From NCBI GenBank assembly GCA_964474375.1, contig CAYYSG010000010.1:1-22675 (forward strand): 22,675 bases of DNA, in the 5' to 3' direction. A model generated the notes under the pieces. It ran no database searches, had not been told where the DNA came from, and saw only the letters and a program-made list of their open reading frames with translations. This stretch comes from 2-01-FULL-33-17 sp964474375 (GTDB lineage Bacteria > Patescibacteriota > Minisyncoccia > Phycocordibacterales > UBA9973). This document shows positions 14,565 to 21,602 of the stretch, piece by piece (positions within the stretch are counted from its first letter, which is position 1; each line of letters starts with the position of its first letter). Made by a program: the position numbers and the translations under genes.

Positions 14565-16607
14565 TTAATCCTTGACAACAAAGTTAATTAGTTTCCCTGG
14601 TACGTATATAGTTCGCATTAGTTCTTTGGTTTCGATATATGTCCGTATGCGGGCATCCATCATGACAGACCCAACTATTTCTTCTTGGTTAGCATCAGGC
14701 AGTACTGTTACTTCGCCACGGAATTTGCCGTTGACTTGTACTGCTATTTTTTGCATCAACTTTCTTTCCTTTAATTTTTTTGGTTTAGGCCAGTCGGACA
14801 AATGCAAGGTGTTTTTATTACCAAACATACTGTATATCTCATCGGTTACATACGGCGCAAATGGAGCTAATAATTTTATGAATTTAATAAAATCCTCGTT
14901 ACTGATTTTGTATTCTTCCTTTTCGAGCGCGCCTACGAATATCATCATGCTTGAAACTGCGGTGTTGAATTTAAAATCATTTATATCACTAGTGACTTTG
15001 ATTACAGCATCGTTTAATGCGTATTCTACTTCTTCACTAGTTTTGTATTTGTTTTCCAAGACATTCACAGATGCGCGCCAAACACGCTCGATGAACCTGC
15101 GGGACCCTATTATACCGTCAGTTGACCAAGGTAAGTGTGCTCCAAAAGGCCCCATGAACATTTCATAAACCCGCAAGGTGTCCGCTCCGTAAGTTTTAAC
15201 TACATCATCTGGGTTAATAACATTACCCCATCTTTTACTCATTTTACGGCCATCAGCACCACCTATCATACCTTGATGACGCAAGGCTTTAAATGGCTCG
15301 TCCGTTGGTACAATACCCAAATCATGCAAGACTTTGTGCCAAAATCGTGCGTAAAGTAAGTGCCCAGTATTATGCTCGGTACCACCAACATACATATCAA
15401 CATCACGCCAATATTTCAAAGCTTTCTCACCTGCTAAATTTTTTGTGTTAGTTGGATCCATATAACGCAAAAAATACCAACTGGAACCTGCCCAGCCAGG
15501 CATAGTGTTGGTTTCGTAACCTGACTTGACCCATTCTTTGGAGTTAGCCAAGGGACTCTCACCATTACCCGAAGGAGCAAATGATTTCATGTTAGGCAAA
15601 ACCAATGGTAACTTTTTTACTTCATGAATTAATCCATCCTTGTCACGATATAGCGGTATTGGTTCGCCCCAATAACGCTGACGTGCAAATATGGCGTCGC
15701 GCATGCGTAATGTTTTTTCGCCAGATTCATTTGTTTCGTAAACCCAGTTAAACTGAGCAGTTTTTGTTGACTCAGCAAAGTCTAATTTTTCAAGACCACT
15801 AATCAACCTATCCGCATAAGAACTAATCCGCATGAACCATTGGCGCATCATCTTTTTTGTTACAGGATGTTCGCCTCTTTCCGACACTGGGCCGTTAGGG
15901 GTATCAATTATTTCGTCATTTGCTAAAACAGTCCCCAGTTCTTCACACCAATTTACCTCAGCATAGCCTTCGTATGCTAGACGATATTTCATTAATATGT
16001 CTTGCTTTTCAATTTCTGTAAAAGACTTCCAATCTTTAGCTGAAAAATTCGCTACTTCACTATGTGCTACAGTGCTATTTATTATACTATTACCGGATTT
16101 ATCAAATATTTTTATCAGGTTATCAATATGAAATGCTTTTTGTTTTTTTGTATCAAAATAAGAATTATAAATTTTCAAAAATATTTCTTGAGTGAATTTA
16201 TAATATTCGGGTGAATGCGTAGTAACCATTCTGTCCCAGTCATAAGAAAAACCAATTATGTCTAACTGCTTCTTGTATTGTTTAACTAGTTTGTCAGTAA
16301 AAGGCCCAGGGTGTTTACCGGTTTTTATGGCGTACTGTTCCGCAGGTAGCCCAAACGAATCAAACCCCATAGGGTGCAGCACATTGTGGCCTTGCATGCG
16401 TTTGAATCTCGCATAAAGATCAGACCCAATATAACCCCGTGGATGACCCACATGTAGGCCCGCACCTGACGGATACGGGAACATATCCAGCACATAGAAC
16501 TTTTTCTTTGTGGAATTATTGGATGTTTTGTATATTTTATTTTTTAACCATTCTTTTTGAATACGGGATTCTATTTTCTTATGGTCGTATGGTTTTGGTT
16601 TTTTCAT
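14565..16607 (-). CDS. leuS: Leucyl-tRNA synthetase lacking the CP1 editing domain
   Basis: This 680-aa class I synthetase charges tRNA-Leu. Visible motifs are HIGH as HVGH (52-55, in FPYPSGAGLHVGHPRGY), YAEVNWCEELGTVLANDE (215-232), SERGEHPVTKKMMRQWFMRI, RQRYWGEPIP (309-318), the SSWYFLRYMDP core, KMSKR (455-459) and the C-terminal VQVNGKFRG...YVPGKLINFVV. Between QFNWVYE (285-291) and LRMRDAIFARQRYWG (300-314) only about 10 residues remain. Canonical LeuRS carries the roughly 180-residue CP1 editing domain there, with TTRPDT and the GTGAVMAVPxHDxRD motif, and both are absent. The leucine-specific insertion before KMSKS is also absent. A roughly 55-residue insert (about 152-208) resembles that of Bacteroidetes-type LeuRS. 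The reading frame is continuous, with no gap near the deletion. Confidence 0.95.
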   Translation of the reverse strand: MKKPKPYDHKKIESRIQKEWLKNKIYKTSNNSTKKKFYVLDMFPYPSGAGLHVGHPRGYIGSDLYARFKRMQGHNVLHPMGFDSFGLPAEQYAIKTGKHPGPFTDKLVKQYKKQLDIIGFSYDWDRMVTTHSPEYYKFTQEIFLKIYNSYFDTKKQKAFHIDNLIKIFDKSGNSIINSTVAHSEVANFSAKDWKSFTEIEKQDILMKYRLAYEGYAEVNWCEELGTVLANDEIIDTPNGPVSERGEHPVTKKMMRQWFMRISSYADRLISGLEKLDFAESTKTAQFNWVYETNESGEKTLRMRDAIFARQRYWGEPIPLYRDKDGLIHEVKKLPLVLPNMKSFAPSGNGESPLANSKEWVKSGYETNTMPGWAGSSWYFLRYMDPTNTKNLAGEKALKYWRDVDMYVGGTEHNTGHLLYARFWHKVLHDLGIVPTDEPFKALRHQGMIGGADGRKMSKRWGNVINPDDVVKTYGADTLRVYEMFMGPFGAHLPWSTDGIIGSRRFIERVWRASVNVLENKYKTSEEVEYALNDAVIKVTSDINDFKFNTAVSSMMIFVGALEKEEYKISNEDFIKFIKLLAPFAPYVTDEIYSMFGNKNTLHLSDWPKPKKLKERKLMQKIAVQVNGKFRGEVTVLPDANQEEIVGSVMMDARIRTYIETKELMRTIYVPGKLINFVVKD

Positions 16608-16612
16608 AAATT

Positions 16613-17626
16613 CTAATCTTTCTTGTATACCGGATAACGAACAGGGTCAATAACACGTTTGAAACAATTATACCCGCTGGTATGGTTCCAGCTATCCATA
16701 GACGAATCGATTACATAAGGCCTACTACTAATAGCTGCTGGTTCACCTAATTTAGCATAAGTAATGTCACCGCCGTAACTTTCTTTGTATTTGTTGGATT
16801 CATCTGTAGATATATCAAAATTAGCACACAAAGAAAATTCATATTTGTTCAATGGGCTTTTGATGTATTCGTATTTTAAATTTGGGTCAGCTGATGGGTC
16901 TTTCGGCAACATGTAGCTGGACAATGGGTCGGACAAATACGATAAATCATCCGGCAAATTACCGTACTGCTGATAGTAGTTAACTACTTGCCATTGGATG
17001 GACTGCACGTCGGATAGTCTTTGGTCGTCTAGTCTTATTTGACGCTGAACTTTAGGTGAACCCATCATAACAAAACCAAATACAGCTGCAAAAACACAAA
17101 TTACAATAGCTACGTATTCAAAAACTTTTACAGATTTTTTAGACCAAGCATTGTTATATGTCAGCTGATGAATAAAATAAACAAATAAAATAACTGAAAC
17201 CAGTAATACAACTAATACCTTTGATACAAATACTGCGCCCATATCCCCCATTAGAAAATATTTTATAAGCGTAATTATGTCACCCAGTGCAATAGCGCTA
17301 GCAATAAACAAAACACCATAAATAACCCATTTGCGTAGTGGCAGGTTTGCCTTTTCGGGGTTATTGTTTATAGTCCTGCGGATGATTCTAGCCAAAACAG
17401 CTAATACCGGAAAAGATATGATCAGGAATGCCAAAGCTGATTGCATTGAACTACTTTGTACATAGTACGAATTCAGTGGATCAGGTAAAAGTCTTTCTAT
17501 TGCATCAAAAGATAAATTGATAAATGAAACTATTACCGCAATCAATGACACAACGAACCCCAGATACAAGAAGAAATCCATTGGTGTTAAACGAGGTTTT
17601 GTTGATATTGTAGTTTGATTATCCAT
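16613..17626 (-). CDS. DUF5671-type membrane protein with pseudopilin-like C-terminus
   Basis: This 337-aa protein begins with PMDFFLYLGFVVSLIAVIVSF, typical of the DUF5671 domain. About five membrane helices (approx. 15-40, 62-85, 100-120, 130-155 and 168-195) are followed by a soluble extracytoplasmic region. That region (SDVQSIQWQVVNYYQQYGNLP, then DPLSSYMLPKDPS and a Cys-containing FSLCANF) resembles the C-terminal part of type II secretion pseudopilins (GspG-like). The combination is common in CPR genomes. The function is unknown. The gene ends 5 nt before leuS and starts from a palindromic promoter region shared with a divergent gene. Confidence 0.75.
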   Translation of the reverse strand: MDNQTTISTKPRLTPMDFFLYLGFVVSLIAVIVSFINLSFDAIERLLPDPLNSYYVQSSSMQSALAFLIISFPVLAVLARIIRRTINNNPEKANLPLRKWVIYGVLFIASAIALGDIITLIKYFLMGDMGAVFVSKVLVVLLVSVILFVYFIHQLTYNNAWSKKSVKVFEYVAIVICVFAAVFGFVMMGSPKVQRQIRLDDQRLSDVQSIQWQVVNYYQQYGNLPDDLSYLSDPLSSYMLPKDPSADPNLKYEYIKSPLNKYEFSLCANFDISTDESNKYKESYGGDITYAKLGEPAAISSRPYVIDSSMDSWNHTSGYNCFKRVIDPVRYPVYKKD

Positions 17627-17632
17627 ATATAA

Positions 17633-17644
17633 AGAGTATACTCT
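17633..17644. promoter_or_regulatory. Palindromic bidirectional -10 element between divergent genes
   Basis: AGAGTATACTCT is a perfect 12-bp palindrome in the 22-bp gap between two divergent starts. It contains TATACT on the plus strand (17637-17642, 6 nt before ATG 17649) and TATACT on the minus strand (17640-17635, 8 nt before ATG 17626). The two -10 hexamers share four bases, so both genes appear to depend on one symmetric melting site. It could instead be an operator, but the spacing to both start codons favours a promoter. Confidence 0.55.
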
Positions 17645-17648
17645 AGGT

Positions 17649-18272
17649 ATGAGAAGAGAGCAACAAAAAGAAATCCTTCATAAAAAACTGGAAGAAAAAG
17701 CCATCAAGCTAACAAACTGGCTGGGTAGTACCGAATCATTGGTAATTCACACCATAGTTTTTGCTTTTTTTATACTTATGATAATTCTTGGTGCGAATTT
17801 TGACACCATAATGCTGGTCTTGACTACATTAGTCTCACTTGAAGCTATATATTTAGCTATTTTTATCCAAATGTCAGTAAATAGACATAGCAAACAATTG
17901 GAAATAGTTTCCGAAGATATTGAAGAAATTCAAGAAGACGTGGAAGAAATCCAAAAAGATGTCGAAGGTATCGAAGAAGACATTGACGAAATTCAAGAAG
18001 ACGTTGAAGGTATCGAGGAAGATATTGAAGAAATTCAAGAAGACGTGGAAGAAATCGAGGAAGACTTGGAAAACGTAAATAACAAAACTATGAAGTCTAC
18101 ACCGGAACCTAAAAAGCAAACCAATGATGAACTAATAGTTTTGATTAAAAATCTAAACAACGAAATAATTGAACTTAAGACCGAAATCAAAGCCCTGCAA
18201 AAACCAGTAACTACAGCCAAACCTAAAACCGAATCATTGAAACAAAAAGTCACTAAGCTACTAAAGAAATAG
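17649..18272 (+). CDS. Membrane-anchored coiled-coil protein with acidic heptad repeats
   Basis: This 207-aa protein has a basic N-terminal helix (1-24) and two membrane segments (approx. 31-48 and 53-75, VIHTIVFAFFILMIILG and IMLVLTTLVSLEAIYLAIFI). These resemble DUF1003-type proteins. A long coiled coil of eight near-identical heptads follows at 89-144, for example EDIEEIQ, EDVEEIQ, KDVEGIE and EDIDEIQ. After a linker with Pro and Lys, a second helical stretch (approx. 160-185) and a basic tail ending TKLLKK follow. Acidic heptads next to basic ends suggest oligomerisation or a charged bundle at the membrane. No enzymatic motif is visible. A 16-bp hairpin follows. Confidence 0.7.
   Translation: MRREQQKEILHKKLEEKAIKLTNWLGSTESLVIHTIVFAFFILMIILGANFDTIMLVLTTLVSLEAIYLAIFIQMSVNRHSKQLEIVSEDIEEIQEDVEEIQKDVEGIEEDIDEIQEDVEGIEEDIEEIQEDVEEIEEDLENVNNKTMKSTPEPKKQTNDELIVLIKNLNNEIIELKTEIKALQKPVTTAKPKTESLKQKVTKLLKK
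17913..18080 (+). repeat. Eight tandem 21-bp units encoding heptads
   Basis: Eight in-frame units of 21 bp encode ExxEEIx-type heptads. They vary at third positions and at a few residues (Gln/Glu, Ile/Val, Glu/Gly). Synonymous divergence suggests an old or selected array rather than a fresh duplication. It lies inside the coiled-coil gene. Confidence 0.9.
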
Positions 18273-18288
18273 ATCTCTCTAGTAAACA

Positions 18289-18323
18289 AACAATACGAGC
18301 GCCCTACGGGCGCTCGTATTGTT
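18289..18323. terminator. Long bidirectional hairpin between convergent genes
   Basis: AACAATACGAGCGCCC (18289-18304) pairs perfectly over 16 bp with GGGCGCTCGTATTGTT (18308-18323) across a TAC loop. The stop codon of the minus-strand gene (18324-18322) overlaps the stem base. A classical T run is lacking on the plus strand. The minus strand has TTTGTTTACT. It probably terminates both convergent genes. Confidence 0.75.
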
Positions 18324-19068
18324 ATACAGTATCGATATTGGTAACTATCGCCATATGGTCGCTAACACCGTCCTGCAACCTGACATTACTGCATACATAA
18401 CCGCCTGTAGTAAAAAGCCCATCCACCATTCTGTCTGGCAAATTCAGCCTATGGATAGAACTGTCGATACTGGTAGTATAAATTTCCGGAATATTGTCTT
18501 TATACTTTCCGGCTATAGTTTGAAATGCTTTGAATTGCCTTGGTGCATTAAAATCCCCACATAGTATGAATTCATTCTTTTTGTTCAGTATATCCATCAG
18601 AACCCGAATGTCTTCCATTTGGTACGGTGTAGTGTCACCGTTAGGCGTACGAGTAAAATGAGTAGTTAGTATATTGTATTCACTGCTATTTACAGTAACA
18701 GTCGCACCCACTAGTACAGTGCTAACAATGTCGCGAACTTCTTCGCTAAAACTATTCTTCCATTTGGGTAATTCATCCCCACTGCGTGCATCGAAAATAT
18801 AATCGAATGTTGTACTGGATAATTCTTTCGCAAAAATACCTACACCAGTTACAAATAATTCTTCGCCTTCCATGCTTTCTCTTCCGGACCTGTGATAAGC
18901 CATTGGCATAAAACAAGATTCAAAACCAAGAAATTCTTCAAAGAACTTTATGTCTTTTTCGAACAATTCTTGAACACAAACAACATCTGGCATTTCACGT
19001 AAAAGAAAATCTTTTACTACATCCAAATGCAAATCTCTTTCGATGTTTATGGAAACTAGTTTGATCAT
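18322..19068 (-). CDS. Endonuclease/exonuclease/phosphatase-family hydrolase
   Basis: This 248-aa protein has the family's metal-site order: SINIERD (Asn 8), VVCVQELFEK (Glu 34), ILTTHFT (catalytic-region His), ILCGDFNAPR (Asp and Asn) and a C-terminal VSDHMAIV (Asp-His pair). That is the fold of Mg-dependent phosphodiesterases, including exonuclease III and sugar or inositol phosphatases. The substrate cannot be told from sequence, and no signal peptide is visible, so it is probably cytoplasmic. It begins 1 nt after the ychF stop codon, which indicates co-transcription and probably coupled translation. Confidence 0.88.
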   Translation of the reverse strand: MIKLVSINIERDLHLDVVKDFLLREMPDVVCVQELFEKDIKFFEEFLGFESCFMPMAYHRSGRESMEGEELFVTGVGIFAKELSSTTFDYIFDARSGDELPKWKNSFSEEVRDIVSTVLVGATVTVNSSEYNILTTHFTRTPNGDTTPYQMEDIRVLMDILNKKNEFILCGDFNAPRQFKAFQTIAGKYKDNIPEIYTTSIDSSIHRLNLPDRMVDGLFTTGGYVCSNVRLQDGVSDHMAIVTNIDTV

Positions 19069-19069
19069 T

Positions 19070-20209
19070 TTATATTTTAAACTCTATAACATCCCCGTCT
19101 CTTACTATATAATCTTTACCTACGGTCATGAGTCGTCCTTTGGCGCGAGCTTCACCGTAACTACCAGCGTCTAGCAGGTCCTTCCAATACACAACTTCGG
19201 CGCGGATGAATTTTTCTTTAAAATCAGTATGAATTGCCATTCCCGCTACAGGTGCGGTGCTACCTTTTTGGATAGTCCAAGCCCGTGTTTCGGTTTCGCC
19301 AGTTGTAAAATAAGTATCTAACCCTAGTAAGTCATACGATGCGCGGATCAGGTCAGTAATACCGTCCCCAGCGCTGCCGCCGAATTCTGCGCGCATTTCT
19401 TCCTTTTCTGCGCCGTCAAAGTCTTTTAATTCTTCTTCTATTTTTGCATCAAAAAGTACAAACTTTGCATTTTGATTGTAAATTTCATTTAGTAGTTCTT
19501 TATATATTTCTGGGGCAGATTCATTTAGATTATTTGCTCCGGCACGAGTATTCATACCATACAGCATTGGCTTTAAAGTTATTAACCCCAATTGTTTGAT
19601 GGCTTTCATTTCAAATTCGTCCAGTACTGCAGCGCGTGCTGGTATTCCAGCTTCGAGTAGTGCCAAAACCTTGTCCACGGCAGCTAGCTCTATAACAGCT
19701 TCTTTTACTCCACGCCCAGCATCCTTTAGAATATTGCCACGTCTTTTTGTTACAGTATCCAAATCCGCCAATGCAAGTTCCATATTTATAACGGACATAT
19801 CACGCATTGGGTTAAAGTCCGTATATACGTGTTGCATTTCCCCGCCGGCAAGATTCTTGCCATCACGTCCAATGTTGGATATTGGGAATAATCGTACCAA
19901 ATGCAGTATTGCATCTACTTCGCGAATGTGTGACAGGAATTTATTACCCAATCCTTCGCCCTTGCTAGCACCTTCTACTAGCCCCGCAATGTCGGTAAAC
20001 TCCACTACAGCTGGCACGGTTTTGACTGATTTGGAAAATATCCCAAGCAAATTCAATCTTTCATCGGGTACAGGAACAATACCTACTGACGGGTCAATAG
20101 TACAAAATGGATAGTTTTCCGCTGGGACGGATTTTTTAGTTAGAGCGTTAAACAATGTTGATTTACCAACATTCGGAAGCCCCACTATACCTACGGTTAT
20201 ATTTGCCAT
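19070..20209 (-). CDS. ychF: Ribosome-binding ATPase/GTPase YchF (OLA1 family)
   Basis: This 379-aa Obg-like P-loop NTPase has G1 as GLPNVGKST (9-17), the family signature YPFCTIDPSVGIVPVPDERL, DIAGLVEGASKGEGLGNKFLSHIREVDA (G3 region) and a helical insertion. A C-terminal TGS domain ends the protein (RAWTIQKGSTAPVAG and then YIVRDGDVIEFKI). The TKxD specificity motif is altered to NTRA (in MLYGMNTRAG), in keeping with the ATP preference of YchF. It is a universally conserved ribosome-associated factor of uncertain role. It is slightly longer than the common 363 aa. The gene heads a two-gene unit with the phosphodiesterase-like gene. Confidence 0.96.
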   Translation of the reverse strand: MANITVGIVGLPNVGKSTLFNALTKKSVPAENYPFCTIDPSVGIVPVPDERLNLLGIFSKSVKTVPAVVEFTDIAGLVEGASKGEGLGNKFLSHIREVDAILHLVRLFPISNIGRDGKNLAGGEMQHVYTDFNPMRDMSVINMELALADLDTVTKRRGNILKDAGRGVKEAVIELAAVDKVLALLEAGIPARAAVLDEFEMKAIKQLGLITLKPMLYGMNTRAGANNLNESAPEIYKELLNEIYNQNAKFVLFDAKIEEELKDFDGAEKEEMRAEFGGSAGDGITDLIRASYDLLGLDTYFTTGETETRAWTIQKGSTAPVAGMAIHTDFKEKFIRAEVVYWKDLLDAGSYGEARAKGRLMTVGKDYIVRDGDVIEFKI

Positions 20210-20227
20210 GATGGAATTAATATAGCA
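20210..20227 (-). promoter_or_regulatory. Candidate extended -10 promoter of ychF
   Basis: Minus-strand TGC followed by TATATT (20227-20219) lies 9 nt before the ATG at 20209. The predicted transcript would have a leader of only about 3 nt and no Shine-Dalgarno sequence. Confidence 0.5.
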
Positions 20228-20239
20228 GATATAGGGGTA

Positions 20240-20284
20240 TTTTCAAAACAAAAACCCAGCGCGCATTATATACGCAACTGGGTT
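20240..20284 (-). terminator. Intrinsic terminator after the 201-aa gene
   Basis: AACCCAG (20253-20259) pairs with CTGGGTT (20278-20284), with an inner GCG/CGC helix, and is followed on the minus strand by TTTTTGTTTT. It lies 20 nt after the stop codon of the minus-strand gene ending at 20305. Confidence 0.75.
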
Positions 20285-20304
20285 AATATAGAAAAATGAA
20301 AAAC

Positions 20305-20910
20305 TCAAGATCCTGAAACAAATGTCACAGACTTCTTTTCTTTTAGAATACCTCTTTCGCCTTCAGGGACTAAATAATCCCCATCCAGCAAATGATTCTT
20401 TGTCACTTCGGTTATTTTTTTCACAAAAGTAAAATCAAAGAAATTTTCTTTATAAGACTCGTCCTTACCTTTCCATTCGGCTAGAATACAAGCATTGCGC
20501 AGTAAACTAAATTTAGCAGCTATTTCGCTACTGTATTTTGAGTTAAACCAAACAAAGCTTGGGTCAGGATATTGTGCATTACCTTTAATAAAAAGATGGT
20601 GCAGGATTTCCCTGTACCACGACAATATTTTCTTTTCTGTATCCGACGGCCTTCGGCCAAATGAAATGTCTCTTTCTAGTCCTAGAGTCGAATATCGACT
20701 GTTTACAAGATGGACTTCTTTACCCCGAATACCGCCTTCTTGGGTCGGATATGGTTGTAGTTTGAAACGGGTCATAACTAATATATTCAACAAATATCGA
20801 ATATTAGTTAGACCATTCATGGTAATACCATCTTTTACTTCGATGTTCACGAAGCCTTCTCTAATGATGTAATCTTTAAATGTAATAAATTCTGTTCTTA
20901 AAACTTTCAT
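20305..20910 (-). CDS. Hypothetical protein, family not recognised
   Basis: This is a 201-aa, probably soluble protein of mixed alpha/beta composition. It begins MKVLRTEFITFKDYIIREGF and contains a short region with SRYSTLGLERDISFGRRPSD (about 71-90). This is followed by an aromatic-rich helix (KKILSWYREILHHLFIKG) and a Lys/Phe-rich C-terminal part ending FVSGS. No membrane segment, nucleotide-binding motif or metal cluster is visible. It is monocistronic, with its own -10-like sequence upstream and a hairpin downstream. The conserved-looking Arg/Asp-rich middle suggests a real protein, but I cannot assign a function. Confidence 0.7.
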   Translation of the reverse strand: MKVLRTEFITFKDYIIREGFVNIEVKDGITMNGLTNIRYLLNILVMTRFKLQPYPTQEGGIRGKEVHLVNSRYSTLGLERDISFGRRPSDTEKKILSWYREILHHLFIKGNAQYPDPSFVWFNSKYSSEIAAKFSLLRNACILAEWKGKDESYKENFFDFTFVKKITEVTKNHLLDGDYLVPEGERGILKEKKSVTFVSGS

Positions 20911-20923
20911 AACGCTGTATATA
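20911..20923 (-). promoter_or_regulatory. Candidate leaderless -10 of the 201-aa gene
   Basis: Minus-strand TATATA/TATACA hexamers end 5 to 7 nt before the ATG at 20910. The register is ambiguous because the region is a run of TA steps. The interval 20911-21056 otherwise holds only A/T-rich sequence and the promoter of the 36-aa gene. Confidence 0.4.
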
Positions 20924-21001
20924 TTTTTATATATTATACACTATTTTATTATTTTGTCTAGTGTGAATTAAATAGGTTTTAATTGCTTTATGTTAATTTA
21001 A

Positions 21002-21030
21002 TTGACTTATTAATCCAATTATGTCATAGT
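21002..21030 (+). promoter_or_regulatory. Candidate promoter of the 36-aa membrane peptide
   Basis: TTGACT (21002-21007), a 17-nt spacer and CATAGT (21025-21030) with an upstream TGT extension form a plausible promoter. The leader would be about 20 nt. An alternative -10-like TATAGA at 21046-21051 would make the mRNA nearly leaderless. Confidence 0.4.
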
Positions 21031-21056
21031 ACAAGAAGTTAAAAATATAGAAAAAA

Positions 21057-21167
21057 ATGAGTGCAAAAAATCAAACCCAGAAAATCAACAAAACAGAAAT
21101 TATCAAATGGTTCATTGTATTTGCCTTTTTCGCAGCACTTGTCGGTGCTATTTGGCATAACATGTAA
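21057..21167 (+). CDS. Small single-pass membrane peptide (36 aa)
   Basis: The ATG at 21057 opens 36 codons to TAA at 21165-21167. The product has a polar, basic N-terminus (MSAKNQTQKINKTEIIK) and one membrane helix (approx. 18-33, WFIVFAFFAALVGAIW) with a short HNM tail. This is the classical layout of a bacterial small membrane protein. It stands alone between its own promoter and a strong terminator 38 nt downstream, and that transcription unit is the main evidence that it is expressed. No family is recognised. Its architecture matches the 35-aa peptide at 8005, although the sequences are not clearly similar. Confidence 0.65.
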   Translation: MSAKNQTQKINKTEIIKWFIVFAFFAALVGAIWHNM

Positions 21168-21205
21168 GACATTAGCGCAGGCAACACAAATCACACAAAA
21201 CAAAC

Positions 21206-21240
21206 AACCCCCAGCAATAAGCTATTGGGGGTTTTGTTTT
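21206..21240 (+). terminator. Intrinsic terminator after the 36-aa gene
   Basis: AACCCCC (21206-21212) pairs with GGGGGTT (21227-21233), with a possible inner AGC/GCT helix, and is followed by a T-rich tract (TTTTGTTTT). On the other strand it follows the DoxX-like gene's stop at 21250 and may serve it as well. Confidence 0.8.
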
Positions 21241-21249
21241 ATTAATTTT

Positions 21250-21594
21250 TTACCGGTAAGATTTATATACAAACAAAGCCAAAACCAATGTAATAACTGC
21301 CAGCATAGACAGTGCATCAAACCCCAGCACAAATATATGCGACAGTATCGCCCCTAGCATGATAAAAATAATACCCAGTGACCCATATTTACTAGTCTTC
21401 TTAAACACAAGCATCAGCCCGAAGACTAGTTCTAAAACTCCTGTTAGTATCCTACCCCATGGCTCGACCCCTAGTTTACTGAACAATTCCACACTTTCAG
21501 GTTTGGCGCCAAATTTATAAGGTAGTGTTTGAAATAAAATTATTATTACAATTATTTTTGCTACCCATATTAAATTTTTCTTATATTTTTCCAT
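21250..21594 (-). CDS. DoxX-like small membrane protein
   Basis: This 114-aa protein has four membrane helices (approx. 8-25, 47-64, 70-88 and 92-110). It has the DoxX-family features of an early helix ending in a LPYKFGAKPES segment, then a helix with GRILTGVLELVFGLMLVF. DoxX-family proteins are small integral membrane proteins, some implicated in redox or detoxification complexes. No substrate can be assigned here. It lies 8 nt downstream of the 103-aa membrane protein gene and is probably co-transcribed with it. It is close to the methionine sulfoxide reductase genes on the same strand. Confidence 0.75.
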   Translation of the reverse strand: MEKYKKNLIWVAKIIVIIILFQTLPYKFGAKPESVELFSKLGVEPWGRILTGVLELVFGLMLVFKKTSKYGSLGIIFIMLGAILSHIFVLGFDALSMLAVITLVLALFVYKSYR

Positions 21595-21602
21595 ATATAT
21601 GA

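Noticed and set aside
17913..18080. CRISPR-like or DNA-binding iteron array
   Set aside because: Units are contiguous 21-bp in-frame repeats with no spacers and encode protein heptads.
17874..18119. Minus-strand open frame rich in Phe, Val, Asn and Leu opposite the heptad repeats
   Set aside because: It is the antisense of the repetitive coiled-coil coding region. Its repetitive composition is a by-product of the plus-strand heptads.
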